Source of the DNA: 66-474 sp035688305
Lineage (GTDB): Bacteria > Pseudomonadota > Gammaproteobacteria > Xanthomonadales > Rhodanobacteraceae
Direction of reading: 5' to 3'
NCBI GenBank assembly: GCA_035688305.1
Contig: DASSNC010000041.1
Coordinates: 1 to 54,009, forward strand
DNA length: 54,009 nt
The translations under genes were made by a program, and so were the position numbers. Below, one piece after another: positions 52,887 to 54,009 of this stretch (position 1 is its first letter; the number at the start of each line of letters is the position of its first letter). The notes beneath the pieces were generated by a model. That model had not been told where the DNA came from. It saw only the letters and a list, made by a program, of their open reading frames with translations, and searched no databases.

Positions 52887-53894
52887 TCAGGCAAGCCGCC
52901 GGATGATCACCCATGCCGCGAAGACCACATAGAACAACGCCATGCTGGCCAGCAGCTTGCGTGACGTGATGCCGCGGTGGAACGCCGTGAGCATCACCAC
53001 GATGGCTGCGATCGTAATTCCGGCCGCAACGATCAGGGATTCATCGAAGATCCATGGCGTGAAGAACAGGCCCAGCGCGGTGGGTACAGTGGCCTGGATC
53101 ATCATCGCACCACTGATGTTGGCGAGCGCCAGGCGATGCTTGCCCTGGCGCACCCAGATGATGGCGTTCATCGTTTCCGGCAGTTCGGTGGCAACCGGAC
53201 TGAACAGCAATGCAACCAGTTGCGGCCGGAGACCAAGTTGCCGTCCCAGCACGTCGAGCTGGCCAACGAAAAAATGGGACGCTGCGAAAATCACCACGAG
53301 GGCCGCGACCGTTTGCGCGATGGCCGCCCAAGTTGGTGGCACGGCGTGGCGCGGAGTCAGCTTCAACGGTCCGGGCGTACCTTCCTCGACACCGGCCTCG
53401 CCAGACATCTCTTTCCGGAAATAGGCGGCATACGCGAGCAAGAACAAAATACCCAGCCAGGGTTTCCACGCGAAGACCACCAGGCCGAGCACGACCTTGC
53501 ACACGAAAATGGCGAGGAACCAACCTTGGTCGCGGCTCAGGCGCTGAAACTCTTCGCGGATCGCCGCGATATGCGGCAGCTTTTGGCGGCAAGCCAAGAG
53601 TGTGATGCCAACCGTCGCATAGGCGACGGTGGACAGCACCAACGGGCCGCCCAGTGCCGCGCCGACACCAATTTCTTTCTGCGCAGCGCTGGCGCCGAAG
53701 GTGACGGCAACAAACGTCACCACGCTTTCCGGCAAGGCGGTGCCGAAGGCAGCCAGAATCGATCCGGTCGCCTGCTGGCTTATTGCCAGCTTGCGGCCGA
53801 CCCATTCGACGCCGTTGACGAAATACTCGCAGGCAAGATAGATGACCACGGCCGCGCCCAGCAGCAGGCCGATGGTCAGGGCAAGGGATGTCAC
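52887..53894 (-). CDS. CaCA-family cation antiporter
   Basis: A 335-residue protein with about 10-11 spans and two inverted alpha-repeats of the Ca2+/cation antiporter superfamily. Alpha-1 is ILAAFGTALPESVVTFVAVTFG, and alpha-2 is LLFSPVATELPETMNAIIWVRQ with ANISGAMMIQATVP. The acidic Glu in each repeat (ALPE and ELPE) are the ion-binding positions of the superfamily. The start is GTG 53894 with AAGGA upstream. A candidate yybP-ykoY riboswitch and a stem-loop lie directly upstream, so Mn2+ may be the relevant ion. The annotation 'sodium/calcium antiporter' is family-level only. Confidence 0.9.
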   Translation of the reverse strand: MTSLALTIGLLLGAAVVIYLACEYFVNGVEWVGRKLAISQQATGSILAAFGTALPESVVTFVAVTFGASAAQKEIGVGAALGGPLVLSTVAYATVGITLLACRQKLPHIAAIREEFQRLSRDQGWFLAIFVCKVVLGLVVFAWKPWLGILFLLAYAAYFRKEMSGEAGVEEGTPGPLKLTPRHAVPPTWAAIAQTVAALVVIFAASHFFVGQLDVLGRQLGLRPQLVALLFSPVATELPETMNAIIWVRQGKHRLALANISGAMMIQATVPTALGLFFTPWIFDESLIVAAGITIAAIVVMLTAFHRGITSRKLLASMALFYVVFAAWVIIRRLA

Positions 53895-53908
53895 GCAGTT
53901 CCTTGGGG

Positions 53909-53947
53909 GTCGGGCGCAAGCCAAAGGCTTCGATACCCGCGCCCAAC
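53909..53947 (-). promoter_or_regulatory. stem-loop between riboswitch and antiporter start
   Basis: A 9-bp stem (GTTGGGCGC with GCGCCCGAC, one wobble pair) encloses a smaller AAGCC-TTT-GGCTT hairpin. It ends just before the AAGGA ribosome site of the antiporter gene, so it is well placed to act as the expression platform of the upstream riboswitch. Confidence 0.5.
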
Positions 53948-53966
53948 CCGCTGGCGGATACCGAAA

Positions 53967-54009
53967 CCCGTGGTCTTGCCAAGCCCGTTACGGCTGGCCG
54001 CGCCATGGC
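53967..54009 (-). promoter_or_regulatory. 3' half of a yybP-ykoY (Mn2+) riboswitch, cut by window edge
   Basis: The minus strand reads, towards the gene, through a hairpin-forming segment (CAGCCGTAACGGGCTTG) into GGCAAGACC and then CCACGGG. GCAAGACC followed at once by the 3' P1 strand is the conserved end of yybP-ykoY aptamers, and the 5' partner (expected CCCGTGG then GGGGAGTAG) would lie just beyond the right edge. The class senses Mn2+ and controls metal exporters. It sits 73 nt upstream of the antiporter start, the expected place. The call rests on one conserved motif plus position. Confidence 0.7.

Overview
The window is about 54 kb of GC-rich chromosomal DNA from a gammaproteobacterium, most likely a Rhodanobacteraceae/Xanthomonadaceae-type member of the Xanthomonadales. 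Reasons: a short-LID adenylate kinase beside mpl, a PPi-type phosphofructokinase as the only PFK seen, the order pepP-UPF0149-TIGR02449-zapA-6S RNA-fau-EVE-rpiA, and short dispersed repeats of the kind common in that order. Most of the window is core metabolism and envelope biology. No CRISPR array, rRNA operon or intact transposase was seen.

Layout. 1-10 kb (mostly minus strand): a SufR-like four-cysteine regulator cut by the left edge and its upstream periplasmic partner, a LON-domain protein, mpl (with an odd repeat-derived insertion), a membrane protein coupled to adk, divergent pfp, two zinc-ribbon membrane proteins and a PEP-mutase/isocitrate-lyase homologue. 10-22 kb (plus): a lipoprotein, the K+-independent proton-pumping pyrophosphatase hppA, a PEP-CTERM protein, a sterol-desaturase-type hydroxylase, lemA with two DUF2207 paralogues, and a prolyl oligopeptidase. 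22-33 kb: ppa, pyk, class I fba, metF, dsbC and purL, with several repeat elements between them. 33-44 kb: glyoxalase-fold protein, DoxX, pepP, UPF0149, a giant sensor with GGDEF and EAL domains, TIGR02449, zapA, 6S RNA, fau, EVE, rpiA and cytochrome b561. 44-47.7 kb: a GtrA / GtrB-type glycosyltransferase / ArnT-type trio.

47.7-51.8 kb is the only clearly accessory stretch. It holds a decayed tyrosine integrase abutting a 3' fragment of tRNA-Gln(CUG), which marks an old integration site, followed by gene-poor DNA with two small secreted proteins. The right end (51.8-54 kb) is an apparent two-gene operon, a CaCA-family antiporter then an EamA/DMT transporter with a long histidine-rich tail. 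It is preceded by what looks like the 3' half of a yybP-ykoY (Mn2+) riboswitch, cut by the right edge. This suggests a riboswitch-controlled metal-export operon and is the strongest candidate here for new biology.

How the genes fit together: pfp, hppA, ppa, pyk and fba give a glycolysis in which pyrophosphate can drive fructose-6-phosphate phosphorylation or proton pumping, or be burned by the soluble pyrophosphatase. The zapA-6S-fau-rpiA block is the classic gammaproteobacterial neighbourhood, here altered by a sensor gene upstream and three hairpin repeats between 6S RNA and fau.
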